Shown: positions 11,565 through 23,507 of the stretch, in pieces
Numbering within the stretch: the first letter of the stretch is position 1
Layout: every line of letters starts with the position of its first letter
Origin: Thiohalobacter sp. IOR34
Lineage (GTDB): Bacteria; Pseudomonadota; Gammaproteobacteria; Thiohalobacterales; Thiohalobacteraceae
Reading direction: 5' to 3'
DNA length: 64,000 bases
NCBI RefSeq assembly: GCF_030406045.1
Contig: NZ_CP128988.1
Location: forward strand, 2,081,438-2,145,437
Translations under genes and position numbers: made by a program
The notes under the pieces: model-generated
The model's input: the letters and a program-made list of their open reading frames with translations, nothing else
Told to the model about the DNA's origin: nothing
The model's database searches: none

Positions 11565-12106
11565 GCAGTCAGCTTTTCCAGCAGCCACCGGTGCTCGGCT
11601 TCGCCGCCTTCAGCGGCACCGGCAAGACCACCCTGCTCACCCGGCTGCTACCGCAGCTGTGCGAACGTGGCCTGCGCATCGGCATGATCAAGCACAGCCA
11701 CCACGATTTCGATATCGACATCCCGGGCAAGGACAGCTACCGGCTGCGCAAGGCGGGCGCCAGCCAGATGCTGGTCGCATCCAGCCGGCGCTGGGCGCTG
11801 ATCACCGAGACGCCCGGACGCGAAGAGGCCTCGCTGGCGGAGATGATCGGACGCCTCGACCGCAGCACCCTGGACCTGATCCTGGTCGAGGGCTTCCGCC
11901 ACGAACGCTTTCCCAAGATCGAGCTGCACCGCGCCGCCACCGGCCGGCCGCTGCTGCATCCCGACGATGACAGCATCATCGCCGTGGCCAGCGACGTCGC
12001 GCTGGCCACCGCCCTGCCCCAGCTCGACCTCGACGACGTCGCGGCCATCGCCGACTTCGTCGACCGCTTTCGCCTGCAAACCCTCCAGTCAGGAATCACG
12101 CCATGA
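11561..12106 (+). CDS. mobB: Molybdopterin-guanine dinucleotide biosynthesis adaptor MobB
   Basis: A small P-loop GTPase thought to assist MobA. Seen: Walker A AFSGTGKTTLL near residues 14-24, IKHSHHDFDIDIPGKDSYRL, and LILVEGFRHERFPKIE. 181 aa, typical. The start ATGA overlaps the mobA stop, and the stop overlaps the moeA start by the same 4 nt, so translation of all three is probably coupled. Confidence 0.94.
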   Translation: MSSQLFQQPPVLGFAAFSGTGKTTLLTRLLPQLCERGLRIGMIKHSHHDFDIDIPGKDSYRLRKAGASQMLVASSRRWALITETPGREEASLAEMIGRLDRSTLDLILVEGFRHERFPKIELHRAATGRPLLHPDDDSIIAVASDVALATALPQLDLDDVAAIADFVDRFRLQTLQSGITP

Positions 12107-13347
12107 ACGACCGCAACGACCACAACCCCTCCGGCCTGCTCTCCGTCGACGAGGCCCGCAGCCGGATCTTCGACATGCTCCGCCCCATCCGCGGCGACGA
12201 ACAGCTGGCGATCCGCAGCGCCCTCGGCCGGGTGCTGGCCGAGCCGGTGATCTCCGGCATCGACGTGCCGCCCTACGCCAATTCGGCCATGGACGGTTAC
12301 GCCCTGCGCGCTGCCGACCTGCCGGCGGAGGGCACGGCCACCCTGAAGCTGATCGGTCGCGCCATGGCCGGTGCCCCCTTCGAGGGGCGGGTCGGGGCCG
12401 GCGAATGCGTGCGCATCATGACCGGCGCCAAGCTGCCGGACGGCGCCGACACCGTGCTGATGCAGGAACGGGTCGAGGCCGAGGGTGAGCAGGTGCGGAT
12501 CAACGCCGGCCACCGGCCCGGCGAGAACGTCCGTCATCCCGGCGAGGACATGGCCGTCGGCCAGACGGTGCTGGAACCCGGGCGGCGACTGACCCCCGCC
12601 GACCTGGGGGTGCTGGCCTCGCTGGGCATCCCCGAGGTGCGGGTGCGGCGACGGCTGCGTGTCGCCTTCTTCTCCACCGGCGACGAGCTGGTCAGCCTCG
12701 GCCAGCCGCTGGGCGAGGGACAGATCTATGACAGCAACCGCTACACCCTCTACGGCATGCTGCAACGCTGCGGTGCCGAGCTGCTGGACATGGGTGTCAT
12801 CCCCGACCGGCGCGAGGCGGTACGCCGCGCCTTCCAGGACGCCATGAGCCAGGCCGACGTGGTGATCACCTCCGGCGGCGTGTCGGTCGGCGAGGCCGAC
12901 TACGTCAAGCAGACCCTGGACGAGCTGGGCGAGGTGCACGTCTGGCGCATGGCGATGAAGCCCGGCAAGCCGCTGGCCGTCGGCCGCCTCGGCGAGGCGA
13001 CCTTCTTCGGTCTGCCCGGCAACCCGGTGTCGGCCATGGCCACCTTCTACCAGTTCGTGCAGCCGGCGCTGGAACGCCTCGGCGGTGCCACCCCCGGCGA
13101 GCCCCTGGTGCTGAAGATCCCCACCGCCACCGACCTGAAGAAGAGCCCGGGACGCCTGGAGTACCAGCGCGGGGTGCTGGCGCGCGACGCCCACGGCAAC
13201 TGGACGGTGACCAGCAGCGGACGCCAGGGCTCGCATGTCCTGACCTCCATGAGCCGCGCCAACTGCTTCGTCATCCTGCCCGCCAAATCGGCAGGGGCCA
13301 AGGCCGGCGAGCTGGTCGACGTGCAGCCCTTCGCCGGCCTGATCTGA
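12103..13347 (+). CDS. moeA: Molybdopterin molybdenumtransferase MoeA
   Basis: Inserts molybdate into adenylylated molybdopterin. Seen: the domain order of MoeA in 414 aa, with PPYANSAMDGYALRA, VRIMTGAKLPDGADTV, FSTGDELV, YDSNRYTL, the MPT-binding ITSGGVSVGEADYVK, and AMKPGKPLAVGRL followed by FFGLPGNPVSA. Last gene of the mobA-mobB-moeA operon. A hairpin follows shortly after the stop. Confidence 0.95.
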   Translation: MNDRNDHNPSGLLSVDEARSRIFDMLRPIRGDEQLAIRSALGRVLAEPVISGIDVPPYANSAMDGYALRAADLPAEGTATLKLIGRAMAGAPFEGRVGAGECVRIMTGAKLPDGADTVLMQERVEAEGEQVRINAGHRPGENVRHPGEDMAVGQTVLEPGRRLTPADLGVLASLGIPEVRVRRRLRVAFFSTGDELVSLGQPLGEGQIYDSNRYTLYGMLQRCGAELLDMGVIPDRREAVRRAFQDAMSQADVVITSGGVSVGEADYVKQTLDELGEVHVWRMAMKPGKPLAVGRLGEATFFGLPGNPVSAMATFYQFVQPALERLGGATPGEPLVLKIPTATDLKKSPGRLEYQRGVLARDAHGNWTVTSSGRQGSHVLTSMSRANCFVILPAKSAGAKAGELVDVQPFAGLI

Positions 13348-13363
13348 GCGGCCGAAGCTGCGC

Positions 13364-13393
13364 GCAAGGCGCTGCCTCCAGGCGGCGCCTTGC
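13364..13393 (+). terminator. Hairpin after moeA (weak terminator candidate)
   Basis: A perfect 9-bp inverted repeat, GCAAGGCGC and GCGCCTTGC, surrounds a 12-nt loop 17 bp past the moeA stop. No T-tract follows, so intrinsic termination is doubtful. The right arm overlaps the lon promoter -35. Confidence 0.35.
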
Positions 13394-13417
13394 ATCCCCC
13401 CGGCCCGGCCCCCATAT
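13389..13417 (+). promoter_or_regulatory. Sigma-32 (heat-shock) promoter for lon
   Basis: CTTGCAT, a 14-bp spacer and CCCCATAT match the RpoH consensus; the -10 is perfect and the -35 has two mismatches. It lies 51 bp before the lon ATG. lon is a classic heat-shock gene, which supports the reading. Confidence 0.7.
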
Positions 13418-13468
13418 TGACCGGCAGCCCGTCCTTTCCAAAAACCCGGCAACAACAAAGGACCTTGC

Positions 13469-15874
<2,406 letters not shown>

Positions 15875-15892
15875 TTCAGGGACAGGGCGTGC

Positions 15893-15916
15893 GTCCCACC
15901 TCAGGCGCGGTGGGAC
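15893..15916 (+). terminator. Hairpin after lon, truncated by a repeat insertion
   Basis: A perfect 8-bp stem, GTCCCACC and GGTGGGAC, with an 8-nt loop lies 18 bp past the lon stop. The 251-bp element begins at the next base, so any original T-tract would have been displaced. Confidence 0.45.
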
Positions 15917-16167
15917 TAGCCCGGATATTGCACCAAGGCGGCCCGCATGATCGGAGTGCAGGCTGGCATACAAGGCCAGGAGGCTCGCAAATAGGCCCTC
16001 GTGGCGGGGTACGGTTTGTGCCTATTCGATCTCAGAACGTATCTGGCTGCGCATCCTGGCCGATCCCCCTTGAACCATAGCTACGGCTATGCTTCTACGG
16101 GCGATCGACCAACCTGCTTTGCCAGCTCCGCCCTGAGAATCGAATCCTTGATGCAATATTCGGGCTA
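15917..16167. repeat. 251-bp TA-bounded MITE-like element, intact copy A
   Basis: Starts TAGCCCGGATATTGCACCAA and ends with the inverted counterpart (TTGATGCAATATTCGGGCTA, two mismatches). It has no coding capacity. The interior carries GCATGATCGGAGTGCAGGCT, GTGCCTATTCGAT and GGCGATCGACCAA. Length is exactly 251 bp counting TA at both ends, the same as copies at 27651-27901 and 53510-53760. The TA at its right end is shared with the next element. Confidence 0.88.
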
Positions 16168-16345
16168 GCCCGGATATTGCATCAGGAGCCCGGATGATGG
16201 TGTGGCTGGACCTGCCGGGGATCGCGGCCTGGAGGCCGCTCCTACGGGGTATGGCGGCACAATGGTAGGAGCGGCCTCCAGGCCGCGACTGTATTACAGC
16301 ACGAACCTCCTTCATGCGCGCCGCCTTGGTGCAATATCCGGGCTA
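16166..16345. repeat. Composite element: same TIRs with REPIN inside
   Basis: The ends are TAGCCCGGATATTGCATCAG and the inverted CCTTGGTGCAATATCCGGGCTA-type terminus, but the interior is a REPIN (16220-16289) instead of the usual 251-bp core. A related unit in the opposite orientation lies at 38335-38472. The remainder of the gap, 16346-16481, holds a short TTCCGTGG repeat and no gene. Confidence 0.8.
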
Positions 16346-16481
16346 GATGATTTGAACGGCCACGAAAGCCGTGAAATCCAGGAACGGAATCAGTATTGGA
16401 GCGGGATCAACAGGCTATTTGAAAACAGCCTCTGGCGAGTGCGAGACAACGCCTTGTTCCGTGGGTTCCGTGGCTATCCCA

Positions 16482-16850
16482 TCAGGCGTTCTGCTGCTGC
16501 TCGGCGATGTCCTTGCGTACCTGATCCATGTCCAGCTCCTTCGCCTTGCCGATCAGTTCCTCGAAGGCGTTGGCCGGCAGCATGCCGGGCTGGGAGAAGA
16601 TGATGATCTGATCGCGGAAGATCATCAGGGTGGGGATGGAACGGATCTGGAAGTGGGCGGCCAGCTCTGGCTCGTCCTCGGTGTTCACCTTGGCGAAGAC
16701 GATGTCCGGATACTTTTCCGAGACCTCCTCGAAGATGGGCGCGAAGTTCTTGCAGGGTCCGCACCAGGGTGCCCAGAAATCGATGATCACGAAATCGTTG
16801 TTGGTGATGGTCTCTTCAAAGTTCTCTTTGGTCAGCTTGACGGTCGCCAC
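16482..16850 (-). CDS. Thioredoxin
   Basis: A 122-aa single-domain cytoplasmic thioredoxin with the canonical active site FWAPWCGPCK (Cys30, Cys33) and the cis-proline loop IRSIPTLMIF. Compared with housekeeping TrxA it has an extra acidic/glutamine-rich C-terminal helix (KAKELDMDQVRKDIAEQQQ), so it may be a paralogue. The start is GTG at 16850, with GGAGA spaced 6 nt upstream. It has its own promoter after the diguanylate cyclase gene. Confidence 0.92.
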   Translation of the reverse strand: MATVKLTKENFEETITNNDFVIIDFWAPWCGPCKNFAPIFEEVSEKYPDIVFAKVNTEDEPELAAHFQIRSIPTLMIFRDQIIIFSQPGMLPANAFEELIGKAKELDMDQVRKDIAEQQQNA

Positions 16851-16893
16851 GTGCAGTCTCCGGTTGGCCTCTCGGCGTGAATATCAGTTTTTC

Positions 16894-16924
16894 ATTATAT
16901 ATGGGTTGGCGAAGCAATATCCAA
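16894..16924 (-). promoter_or_regulatory. Sigma-70 promoter for thioredoxin
   Basis: On the minus strand TATAAT (16899-16894) is preceded by TTGGAT (16924-16919). The spacer is 19 bp, or 17 bp if TATATA, two bases earlier, is used. The -10 is perfect and lies in an AT-rich patch unlike the surroundings. Confidence 0.6.
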
Positions 16925-16964
16925 GCCCCCAGCGGCGGCGTTCCGACAGGAGGGATGAAGCCGG

Positions 16965-18449
16965 CTACTTGCCGTCGCCGCCCTGTTCCTTGGCCTCCGG
17001 TTTCTCGCCCTCGACCTGGTAGGTGAGATCGAGTTCGATGCGGTCGCGGCCCAGCCGCTTGGCCCGATACAGCGCCTTGTCGACGCGCTCGATGAAGGCA
17101 CTGGAGGTCTCGCCCGGCTTGTAGAAGGCCAGACCGGCGGAGAAGGTCGGCACCGGCAGGGCCAAGCCGTTGAGCTGCCAGCGGGTCTCGGCGCAACGCT
17201 CCTTGACCTTGTTCAGGGCCCGGGTCGCGCCCTCGGTGTCGGTGTTGGGCAACAGGACGGCAAATTCCTCGCCGCCATAGCGGGCCACCAGGTCGTGATG
17301 GCGGAAGATGGAGAGGATGTTCTTGGCGTAGACGCGCAGCACCTCGTCACCGGCCGCATGGCCGTACTGGTCGTTGATGGACTTGAACTTGTCGAGGTCG
17401 ATCAGGGCCAGGGAGAGGGGGAAGCCATAGCGCTGCACGCGTGCCACCTCGTCCTCCAGCCGGCGCAGGAAGGCCCGCCGATTGGAGAGTCCGGTGAGTT
17501 CATCGGTGAGACTGAGCAGCCGTACCCGGCTCAGCTCGTCGCTCAACTGGCGGCTGTCCAGCTCCACCACCTGCAGGTACTGGTGGGTCTGGTCGAGCTT
17601 GTCCGCCAGCTCGTGGTGACCGGCCATCAGCCGTTCTATCTCGCGGATCAGGGTCCAGCGCAGATCCTCGATCTCGCTGATCCGCCCCGCCTGGTGCAGT
17701 TCGTTGAGCACCACCTCGAGCAGCACGCCGAATTCCTGGTTCTGGCTGATGGTGTCCAGCACCTGGTGGGCCAGCCCCTCGCGCAGCTGCTGGATGTCCT
17801 GGCGCCGGACCTCCAGCTGTTGCTCGTCTTCCCCTCCCGGCATGGCCTCGCCGGTCACGCCGACCGGTTCCGCTGCCCGACGCAGCGTCGCCGGCGCGGG
17901 CGAGCCGGCCTCGGGCTCGGCGCTCATGGCCTCGGCCGGCGCTTCTTCGGGCGGCGCGGCCACCGGTTGCGGCGCCGTACTCGGCGTGGCCACCGCCTCG
18001 GCTGGCGGCGGTGATTCGGCCGGCAGCGGCTCGCCGGCCACATCCAGACCAAAAGCCTGGAACAGCGGCTGCAATGCCTGGCGGAAGGCCGCCTCGCTGA
18101 AATCCTCCTGCAGCGAGAGCTGGTCGACGTAGACATCGATGTAGTCGCGCAGGGCGCTGAGATCGGAGACGGACAGCGGCGGCTGCAGGCGCGCCGCCAA
18201 CACCTTCACCTGGACCTGCAACGGCGAACCCTCATGGAGGTGCTGGGCATAGACGTCGAGCAGGGCATTGACGATTCCGGCATAGGCCTGCTCGACCTGC
18301 CGATGCGACTCCGTCATGTCGAGCAACATGCGCTCGACCTGGCGATAGATGACGGCACCGGCTTGCGACTGGCGCAGGGCTGCCAGCAGCCGCAGCAGCT
18401 TCTTCGCTGCGCCCGACTCTAAGGAGTCTGATTCAGTCACACCAGCCAT
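16965..18449 (-). CDS. GGDEF diguanylate cyclase
   Basis: Makes cyclic di-GMP from two GTP. The C-terminal GGDEF domain (about residues 325-475) has the catalytic motif RYGGEEFAVLLP near 391 and an inhibitory I-site RHHD five residues before it, so it is probably active and feedback-inhibited. The N-terminal 300 residues are a helical region of unrecognised type, interrupted by a Pro/Ala-rich linker (about 145-205). No membrane segments are seen, so it is likely cytoplasmic. The start at 18449 (MAGVTESDS) is preferred; a GTG at 18488 is an alternative. The window's FHA-PilZ protein is a possible c-di-GMP receptor. Confidence 0.92.
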   Translation of the reverse strand: MAGVTESDSLESGAAKKLLRLLAALRQSQAGAVIYRQVERMLLDMTESHRQVEQAYAGIVNALLDVYAQHLHEGSPLQVQVKVLAARLQPPLSVSDLSALRDYIDVYVDQLSLQEDFSEAAFRQALQPLFQAFGLDVAGEPLPAESPPPAEAVATPSTAPQPVAAPPEEAPAEAMSAEPEAGSPAPATLRRAAEPVGVTGEAMPGGEDEQQLEVRRQDIQQLREGLAHQVLDTISQNQEFGVLLEVVLNELHQAGRISEIEDLRWTLIREIERLMAGHHELADKLDQTHQYLQVVELDSRQLSDELSRVRLLSLTDELTGLSNRRAFLRRLEDEVARVQRYGFPLSLALIDLDKFKSINDQYGHAAGDEVLRVYAKNILSIFRHHDLVARYGGEEFAVLLPNTDTEGATRALNKVKERCAETRWQLNGLALPVPTFSAGLAFYKPGETSSAFIERVDKALYRAKRLGRDRIELDLTYQVEGEKPEAKEQGGDGK

Positions 18450-19024
18450 GAGATAAGCGGATCTCCCGTACACCACGTCCCTGTGCACAGGTGCGGGCCG
18501 AGGCCCGACGTGTATCGTCTTTTATTGTTTAGTCTTGATGGCGCAACCGGACTGCGCAGTCGCCCAGCGGGTTTCCCGGCCAAAGCTGCTGGCGGTCCGC
18601 CGGGCGCTGCCTCCCTCGGCGCGACGCGGCTGGATGAAGTCCACCGACGAGCCATCCCTGCCTCCACCTGCCCACAGCCCAAGGGCTACGACATGATGAA
18701 TAACGTTAACGCCTTCACATAAAAAGGACAATCGAGCCCGGCCGGCCCGGGGTGCGGTAAAAACACGGCAGCAGGCGAAACCGGATATCCCGGCGGCTGT
18801 CGAACGCCAAGAAGCGATAGACAGTAGAGAAGAATTGCTTATTTATTATTCGATGGTTACAGAAACAACCTGAGAAACTAGTCTAGCTAATGCCGGCGCC
18901 GGCAACGCGCCAATTGTAGGAATACACTTACAGCAGAGACCGCTTTCGTCGCACAGGAATCGCACCTGCGCCCCGCGAAATGGCGGCAATTTGTGCCGGT
19001 TTTTTGGCACTCCACCGAAGGGCC
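18450..19024. other. Intergenic region, no gene supported
   Basis: This 575-bp stretch separates the GGDEF gene from adk. It contains a 9-codon frame (MMNNVNAFT, 18693-18722) without a ribosome site, an AT-rich patch around 18830-18860, and a GCCGGCGCCGGC palindrome near 18893-18904. I compared 18755-18820 with the c-di-GMP-I riboswitch consensus and found no match. No rRNA, tRNA or other RNA was recognised. Confidence 0.4.
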
Positions 19025-19047
19025 GGGCGGGCCACAACGGCCCGCCC
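19025..19047 (-). terminator. Hairpin after adk
   Basis: A perfect 9-bp stem, GGGCGGGCC and GGCCCGCCC, with a 5-nt loop sits 10 bp past the adk stop on the minus strand. No T-tract follows, so it may act as a 3' end stabiliser or a weak terminator. Confidence 0.45.
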
Positions 19048-19056
19048 CCCCGCTGT

Positions 19057-19827
<771 letters not shown>

Positions 19828-19850
19828 TCAGGCCGCGGGCGCGGCCCGGA

Positions 19851-20771
19851 TCAGTTGGTGGCCAGTTGTCGCGCCATGCCGTCCAGCAGGCTGACGTCCT
19901 CGAAGAGATCCTCCAGTACCGCCTCCGCCAGCGCCTCGTCGAGGCCGGTCCGCTCCAGGCTGCCGGCCGGCAGCTCGCCGTGCGGCGCATCGCCGATCTC
20001 GTGCCGCTTGAGCAGATGATCGGCGAGGATCACCAGCTGCACGTACTCGGCATGCTCATCGGCATAGTCCGGGTTGTGGTGCTCGCGCAGGGTGACGATG
20101 ATCTCCTCCGGCATCTGCCAGGACTGCATCAGCCAGGCGCCCATCTGGGCATGGCCCATGTCGAGCAGGTCCTGTGCCTGCCCCATGCCAAGGACGCATT
20201 TCTCCAGCGCCGTCACCGGCGAGGCGGGCCTGGCCGCGACCAGCTTGTTGAGCAGGGTGAACTCCGGCGGGAACAGGTGCCCCAGCAGCAGGAAGCCGAA
20301 GTTGTGCAGCAGGCCGGCCAGATAGGCCATGCCGGGATCGGGGCGCAACTCGGGCGGCATGCGCCGTACCAGGGCCTGCATCAGGGCGGCGCTGTAGACG
20401 GCATGGCGCCAGAAGGCATGCAGACCGAGCGGACCGTCCGCGGAGATGGAGAAGGACTTGCCGGTGGCCAGCCCCAACGCCATGTTCATCACCAGGTCGA
20501 AGCCGAGCACCCGGGTGATGGCATCGTGGATGGAATTGATCTTGCCCCGGTAGCCATAGAGGGGCGAGGTCGCATAGCGCACCACCTGGGCGGCGAGACT
20601 GGGATCCAGCTCGACGATGCCGGCCAGATCGGCAATGGAGGCATCCGGGTCGCCACGCAGCTCCAGCACCCGCCGTGCCATCTCCGGCATCGGCGGCAGT
20701 TCATACACAGCCTCGATGCGGCGGCGGATCTCGCCGGCCAGCGTCGGTTGCTGTTCAGGTTCTGCGATCAT
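19851..20771 (-). CDS. HDOD-domain signalling protein
   Basis: An HDOD domain (about residues 20-220) is recognisable from LPPMPEMARRVLELRGDPDASI, LVELDPSLAAQVVRYATSPLYG-type text and the helix YLAGLLHNFGFLLLGHLF. HDOD proteins are catalytically degenerate relatives of HD phosphohydrolases that act in signalling. The C-terminal 80 residues form an extension with no domain recognised. 306 aa, probably cytoplasmic. The start at 20771 is chosen because the domain begins about 20 residues in. Confidence 0.85.
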   Translation of the reverse strand: MIAEPEQQPTLAGEIRRRIEAVYELPPMPEMARRVLELRGDPDASIADLAGIVELDPSLAAQVVRYATSPLYGYRGKINSIHDAITRVLGFDLVMNMALGLATGKSFSISADGPLGLHAFWRHAVYSAALMQALVRRMPPELRPDPGMAYLAGLLHNFGFLLLGHLFPPEFTLLNKLVAARPASPVTALEKCVLGMGQAQDLLDMGHAQMGAWLMQSWQMPEEIIVTLREHHNPDYADEHAEYVQLVILADHLLKRHEIGDAPHGELPAGSLERTGLDEALAEAVLEDLFEDVSLLDGMARQLATN

Positions 20772-20959
20772 GATACGGCCCGTCCCGGCACGAGGCCTCT
20801 CCCTCCCTTGGCAGTGGCTCGCACCGAATCCTATGTCGCCTGACACCCTGTTGCAATGCCCCTCGATCCAGGGCGACCAGCGAGTGATCCTTCTTGTTGA
20901 TAGTACATCGGCCGACATGGGCAAAGCTTGATGCAGCGCAAGCTTCCCATCATGGCCTC

Positions 20960-22177
20960 TCAGTTGAGTTGCACCCGCTGCCCCCAGGGCACCCCGGCCT
21001 TGCCCTTGACCAGCCAGAGCACGGGATAGGGCGGAGCCTGCTTCGGGAACTCGCCCTCGGCATCGGTGAAGTAGACCAGCAGATCAGGGGCGCGGTCGCG
21101 TCCTGCCACCCAGTCGAACACCGGCGTGAAGCGCGTGCCACCGCCACCAGCGAAATCGCGCGGCAGCTTGAACGCCTCCCAGGGCTCGAATTCCCAGGGC
21201 CCGTCCTCGGCGAGGCGCGCGTCACAGGCCAGCAGCGTCAGCCGCGCCCGGACCTGGCCCTTGATGGCATCCAGTTCGGAGATGAACTCGGCCATCTCGG
21301 CAGGCGAGATGGAACCGCTGGTGTCCAGCGCCACCACCACCTCGATCTGGGAACTGCGCAGGCTGGGCAGGATGGCCGGCCCTTCGCGCCGCGACGGCCG
21401 GCTGTAGTTGTAGTCGTCGCGCGCCACCGCCGTCATGTACTTGGCCAGCAGCATGCGCCAGGGCAGCCGCGGGGCCAGCAGATGATCGACCAGCCGCGCC
21501 ATGCCGCCACCCAGCTTGCCGGCCTGCAGCGCCTGTTGGGCGGCACCGGCCAGACGCTGCTGCCACTGCACCTGCAGCTGTTCGCGTTCGGCCTCGCTGA
21601 GCGGGGCGGGCTGGGGGGCGCCGCCCGCCCCAGCCTCCTCCCGGGCCTGCTGCGGCTGCCCGCCGCCACCCGGCTGCGGCGGCGGCCTGCCGCTTCCGCC
21701 GCCCGTGCCGTCCCGGCTGTCCGAATCGCTGTCATAGAGATGCTGATCGAGGCTCTCCAGTTCCTCGTCCAGGTCGTCGATCGCCGGGTACACCTCCTCC
21801 GCGGTCATGCCCTCGAACTGGCTCATGTACAGGGCGCCGGGCGGCGGCTTGAGCCCGTCGCGGATCAACAGCGGGTTGATCGCCAGGTCGCAGGCCAGGT
21901 CCCAGCGCTGCTTGACCCGGTGCTGGCGGCGGGCGAAATGCGACAGGGCGCAGTGCAGCGCCTCGTGGGCCAACATGAACTGGGTCTGTTCCAGGCTCAG
22001 GCCGTCGATGTACTGCGCGTTGTAGTAGAAGCGGCGGGCATCGGTCGCCGTGGTCTTGCACCAGCGTGGATCGGCCTCCACCAGCGGCAGGCGCAGCACC
22101 AGGGCACCGAGGAAGGGCTTGTCGAGGATCAGCCGGGTGCGCGCCGCGCTGAGCTTGGTCTTGACGTCAGCGGTCAC
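20960..22177 (-). CDS. VWA-like protein with HExxH metallopeptidase domain (DUF2201 type)
   Basis: 405 aa. The N-terminal domain carries an HExxH zinc motif in LAHEALHCALSH near residue 70. A disordered Gly/Pro/Gln-rich linker follows (about 150-190), and then a C-terminal VWA-like domain with a MIDAS-type DTSGSIS. Start is GTG at 22177, 4 nt after the stop of the MoxR-type ATPase, so the two form an operon. Such MoxR-VWA pairs act as chaperone-like modules that remodel or load metal into partner proteins. The target here is unknown. Confidence 0.85.
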   Translation of the reverse strand: MTADVKTKLSAARTRLILDKPFLGALVLRLPLVEADPRWCKTTATDARRFYYNAQYIDGLSLEQTQFMLAHEALHCALSHFARRQHRVKQRWDLACDLAINPLLIRDGLKPPPGALYMSQFEGMTAEEVYPAIDDLDEELESLDQHLYDSDSDSRDGTGGGSGRPPPQPGGGGQPQQAREEAGAGGAPQPAPLSEAEREQLQVQWQQRLAGAAQQALQAGKLGGGMARLVDHLLAPRLPWRMLLAKYMTAVARDDYNYSRPSRREGPAILPSLRSSQIEVVVALDTSGSISPAEMAEFISELDAIKGQVRARLTLLACDARLAEDGPWEFEPWEAFKLPRDFAGGGGTRFTPVFDWVAGRDRAPDLLVYFTDAEGEFPKQAPPYPVLWLVKGKAGVPWGQRVQLN

Positions 22178-22181
22178 GGCT

Positions 22182-23228
22182 TCAGTGATCGAACAGCATC
22201 ACGTCGGCCACCGCCTTGGCCCAGTCGGCGAACTGCGGCACGCTGAACAGCGCCTGGCCGATGGCGCGGTGCATGTCGGAGACCAGCATCACGCCCATCT
22301 CCCGCTCCGGGAAACGGCCGGCGTAGTCGATGATGTGGCCGAACACCTGCATCGCCTCCGGACTCTCCTTGTGGCGGATGGCCCGACCGACCAGGGCACT
22401 GGCCACGGCGTACTGCAGGTCGATCTCCGCCGGCACCGGCACCGGCTCGCCACGCAGGATGGCCTCCACGTCCGGCAGCTTGTCCAGGTTGTCGACGAAG
22501 GCGCCCAGCTCGATGCCGGCCGCCGGACCGACGCAGGCCTGCAGGGTGTCCACCAGCAGCTGGGGGCGGCCGTGGAACTTGTGCAACGCGCGGTGGGCGA
22601 ACTCCCAGGAACGCGGCGAGGGGAAGGCCACCGGATTGTGGGCCGGATCGAAGTCGAACAGCAACTCGGGACGGAAGCGCAGAAAGGCGATCAGACGCTC
22701 GTCGATGCCGTTGGCATAGGCCCACGCCACCCAGTCGTCGAGATTCACCTCCAGCTCGAAGTGCGAGAAACGGTTGGCCAGCGGTGCCGGCATGGTATAG
22801 GTCACGCCGCGGTCCCCCTGGCGGTTGCCGGCGGCAAAGATCGCCCAGCCATCCGGTACCCGGTACTCGCCGAGGCGACGGTCGAGGATCAGCTGATAGG
22901 CGGCGGCGGAGACGCTCGGCGGCGCCGAGGTGATCTCGTCCAGAAAGAGAATGCCGCGCGCCCCGTGGCGTCCCGCATCGGGCAGGATGGCCGGCACCGA
23001 CCATTCGACGAAGTCACCGTTGCGGAAAGGGATGCCGCGCAGATCCGAAGGTTCCATCTGCGACAGGCGGATGTCGATCACCGGCACCCCGTGGCGCTCG
23101 GCGATCTGGGCGATCATCTGCGATTTGCCGACGCCTGGCGGTCCCCAGACCATCACCGGGGTGTGCTGCCCCTCCTCCGCACTCAGGAATTCCCGGTCCA
23201 GGACCGTCATCAGCTGTGATGGACGCAT
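22182..23228 (-). CDS. MoxR-family AAA+ ATPase
   Basis: 348 aa with Walker A WGPPGVGKSQM near residue 30, Walker B ILFLDEIT, sensor 1 WAIFAAGNRQGD, and an Arg-finger region. It starts with a good ribosome site (GGAGGAG). It is paired with the VWA/HExxH protein downstream, the usual partner type. MoxR ATPases assemble or activate complexes. The specific client cannot be told from this context. Confidence 0.9.
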   Translation of the reverse strand: MRPSQLMTVLDREFLSAEEGQHTPVMVWGPPGVGKSQMIAQIAERHGVPVIDIRLSQMEPSDLRGIPFRNGDFVEWSVPAILPDAGRHGARGILFLDEITSAPPSVSAAAYQLILDRRLGEYRVPDGWAIFAAGNRQGDRGVTYTMPAPLANRFSHFELEVNLDDWVAWAYANGIDERLIAFLRFRPELLFDFDPAHNPVAFPSPRSWEFAHRALHKFHGRPQLLVDTLQACVGPAAGIELGAFVDNLDKLPDVEAILRGEPVPVPAEIDLQYAVASALVGRAIRHKESPEAMQVFGHIIDYAGRFPEREMGVMLVSDMHRAIGQALFSVPQFADWAKAVADVMLFDH

Positions 23229-23507
23229 GTCTCCTCCGTTACCCGGGACGGCCCATCCGCCCCTGTCCGATCAGAGCTGCCATCTTACGCATCTCGGCCC
23301 GGGATTGCATGGCGCCGCAGGAAGAATCCCCTGAGAATCCGAGGATTTGCACAAGCCGCAGGAAGGGCGCGCACAAAGCGTGCACGACCTCCTAAATAAA
23401 ACCGCCGCGGGGTCGATAGCTGCGGTAGGACCGGACGGGCGATCCCGCCGCACAGACCACGGGCAGGATCGACGGCCGCACACAACAACAGAAGAACGAG
23501 GTTCACG

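Noticed and set aside
18693-18722. Leader peptide MMNNVNAFT in the gap before adk.
   Set aside because: No ribosome site, no downstream gene in the same direction and no attenuator hairpin nearby.
18755-18820. Possible c-di-GMP-I riboswitch upstream of the GGDEF gene (CAGGCGAAACCGG).
   Set aside because: The conserved GACGCAAAGCC segment and the tetraloop-receptor arrangement are missing, and the stretch is more than 300 bp from the gene start.
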